Assembly (NCBI GenBank): GCA_019689515.1
Contig: JADGHI010000057.1
Span: forward strand, 1 to 13,092
Reading direction: 5' to 3'
Source of the DNA: Acetobacteraceae bacterium
GTDB lineage: Bacteria; Pseudomonadota; Alphaproteobacteria; Acetobacterales; Acetobacteraceae
DNA length: 13,092 bases
The translations under genes were made by a program, and so were the position numbers. Position 1 is the stretch's first letter; each line of letters starts with the position of its first letter. Below the pieces are notes generated by a model. The model saw only the letters and a list, made by a program, of their open reading frames with translations, was not told where the DNA came from and did no database searches. This document shows positions 12,123 through 13,092 of the stretch, in pieces.

Positions 12123-13067
12123 TCAGTCCCCGCGGATCGACGGGGCGCCGCGCTCCGCGCGCACGTCGTTGATGATCTGCAGGACGCGCTGGCGGAACGG
12201 CGCGTACTGCACACCGAATTCCTCGACCAGGCGGGAATTGTCGATCAGGTAGTTGCCCGAGCGCTCCCGGCCTCCGGTGTCCTGCTCGAAATGTATGCGG
12301 GCGTCGGGGAGGAAGCCGCGGACCATGTCGGCGAGCTCGCCGAGGCTGATCGTCGTGCCGCCTGAATTGTAGATGCGGTGGCGCGGCTTCTCCACGGCGG
12401 AGACGCGGGCGAAGACCTCGGCGATGTCGTCCACATGGATCGGGATGCGCATCGCGTCGCGGTAGGGGAAGGTGACCGGGTTGCCGCGCGCCGGCTCGGT
12501 GATGCAGTGCACATGGTCCACCGAGCCGAACAGCTTGTCCGGCCCGGTGACGTTGGCCGGGCGGATGCCGGTGATGGTCATGTCGTACTTCTCGGCGTAG
12601 TCGCGCGCCTGGAACTCGTTGAAGATCTTGTTCACGGCGTACTGGTTGTCGCCGTAGCAGCGGTCCTCCTCGGTGACGGCGCGCTCGCCGAAATGGCGCT
12701 GCGGGCCGCTGACCGCAAGCGAGCTGGCGTATATCGTGTGGGGGACGCCGACGATGCGCGCCGCCTCGAAGCAATTGTCCATGCCGAGCACGTTGAGCTT
12801 CGTCGCCACGCGCGGGGGCAGGTCGCTGCCGATGTGGTAGGCGAGGTTGATGACGCGATCCGGCTTGGCCTCCGCCACCACGGCCATGACCTGGTCGAAC
12901 TGCGTGACGTCGCCGCGCAGCACCCGCACGCGGTCGCCGAGCGCAGCAAAGGCGGCGCCGGCGGCCGGATTGATGTCCATGCAGGTGACCTGGTCGCCGC
13001 GCGCGGCGAGGAGCGGAATCAGGCGCCGGCCGATGAAGCCGGTGCCGCCGATGACGACGATGCGCAT
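12123..13067 (-). CDS. NAD-dependent epimerase/dehydratase (extended SDR) family protein
   Basis: The 314-residue protein is an extended short-chain dehydrogenase/reductase. The N-terminal Rossmann motif GGTGFIG (7-13) and the acidic D31 after strand 2 indicate NAD rather than NADP. Further features are GDVTQFD (52-58), LAYHIG (75-80), YASSLAVSG (113-121) with the catalytic Ser region, and Y143-x3-K147 in QYAVNK. Past the catalytic site come GIRPANVTGP (167-176), then IPIHVDDIAEVF, the usual contact of the C-terminal substrate domain, and YNSGGTTISLGELADMV. All catalytic residues are present and the length is normal. Members act on nucleotide sugars or other hydroxylated compounds; no sugar or polysaccharide genes are beside it, so the substrate is unknown. 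ATG 13067 is preceded by GGAGGA about 12 bases upstream, rather distant but the only site seen. The promoter lies outside the window. Confidence 0.88.
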   Translation of the reverse strand: MRIVVIGGTGFIGRRLIPLLAARGDQVTCMDINPAAGAAFAALGDRVRVLRGDVTQFDQVMAVVAEAKPDRVINLAYHIGSDLPPRVATKLNVLGMDNCFEAARIVGVPHTIYASSLAVSGPQRHFGERAVTEEDRCYGDNQYAVNKIFNEFQARDYAEKYDMTITGIRPANVTGPDKLFGSVDHVHCITEPARGNPVTFPYRDAMRIPIHVDDIAEVFARVSAVEKPRHRIYNSGGTTISLGELADMVRGFLPDARIHFEQDTGGRERSGNYLIDNSRLVEEFGVQYAPFRQRVLQIINDVRAERGAPSIRGD

Positions 13068-13092
13068 GCTGTCTGGACTTCCTCCACATGGC

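Overview
The window is a dense stretch of chromosome from a GC-rich bacterium. A PleD-type regulator next to an alphaproteobacterial-type L33 gene, a PmtA-like phospholipid methyltransferase, a Tat-exported DUF1194 protein and the high GC in third codon positions point to an alphaproteobacterium, most likely Acetobacteraceae or a relative (inference from gene content only). I see no rRNA, tRNA, CRISPR array, IS element, integrase or phage gene. It reads as ordinary core and metabolic chromosome rather than a mobile island.

Layout. 1-1041(+): 3' part of an S41 (C-terminal processing) protease with PDZ domain. 1182-1349(+): rpmG (L33). 1404-2840(-): pleD, a REC-REC-GGDEF diguanylate cyclase, convergent with rpmG and sharing a bulged hairpin. 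2966-3622(+): PmtA-like methyltransferase, divergent from pleD across a 125-base region rich in inverted and direct repeats. Then a minus-strand run: a class V aminotransferase of the serine/alanine-glyoxylate type (5830-7014), a GC palindrome at its stop codon, then a likely operon of SRPBCC protein (5243-5671), Nu-class glutathione transferase (4464-5165) and glyoxalase-like VOC protein (3806-4447). Divergent from the aminotransferase is a two-gene unit: a 968-residue FAD/[4Fe-4S]/CCG-domain 2-hydroxyacid dehydrogenase (7107-10013) with an ATGA overlap into a DUF924 gene (10010-10594). After a 251-base gap come a Tat-exported DUF1194 von Willebrand-like protein (10846-11628), a carboxymuconolactone-decarboxylase-family protein (11702-12100) and, convergent with it, an NAD-dependent epimerase/dehydratase (12123-13067).

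How the genes may work together. The clearest functional unit is the pair divergent at 7015-7106. One enzyme oxidises a 2-hydroxyacid to a 2-oxoacid; the other transaminates glyoxylate or a similar 2-oxoacid. This fits glycolate/glyoxylate/serine metabolism, with DUF924 as a translationally coupled partner of unknown role. SRPBCC-GST-VOC looks like a small detoxification or stress operon with a palindrome in its promoter and probably a leaderless mRNA. pleD and rpmG are neighbours in other alphaproteobacteria too, usually after divK, which is absent here.

Several gene ends carry strong GC hairpins without a U-tract (1350-1398, 5809-5829, 10600-10620, 12086-12112). The most unusual sequence details are a run of nine Gs encoding the GGEEF catalytic loop of pleD, and a hairpin whose three-base loop is the stop codon of the decarboxylase-family gene.
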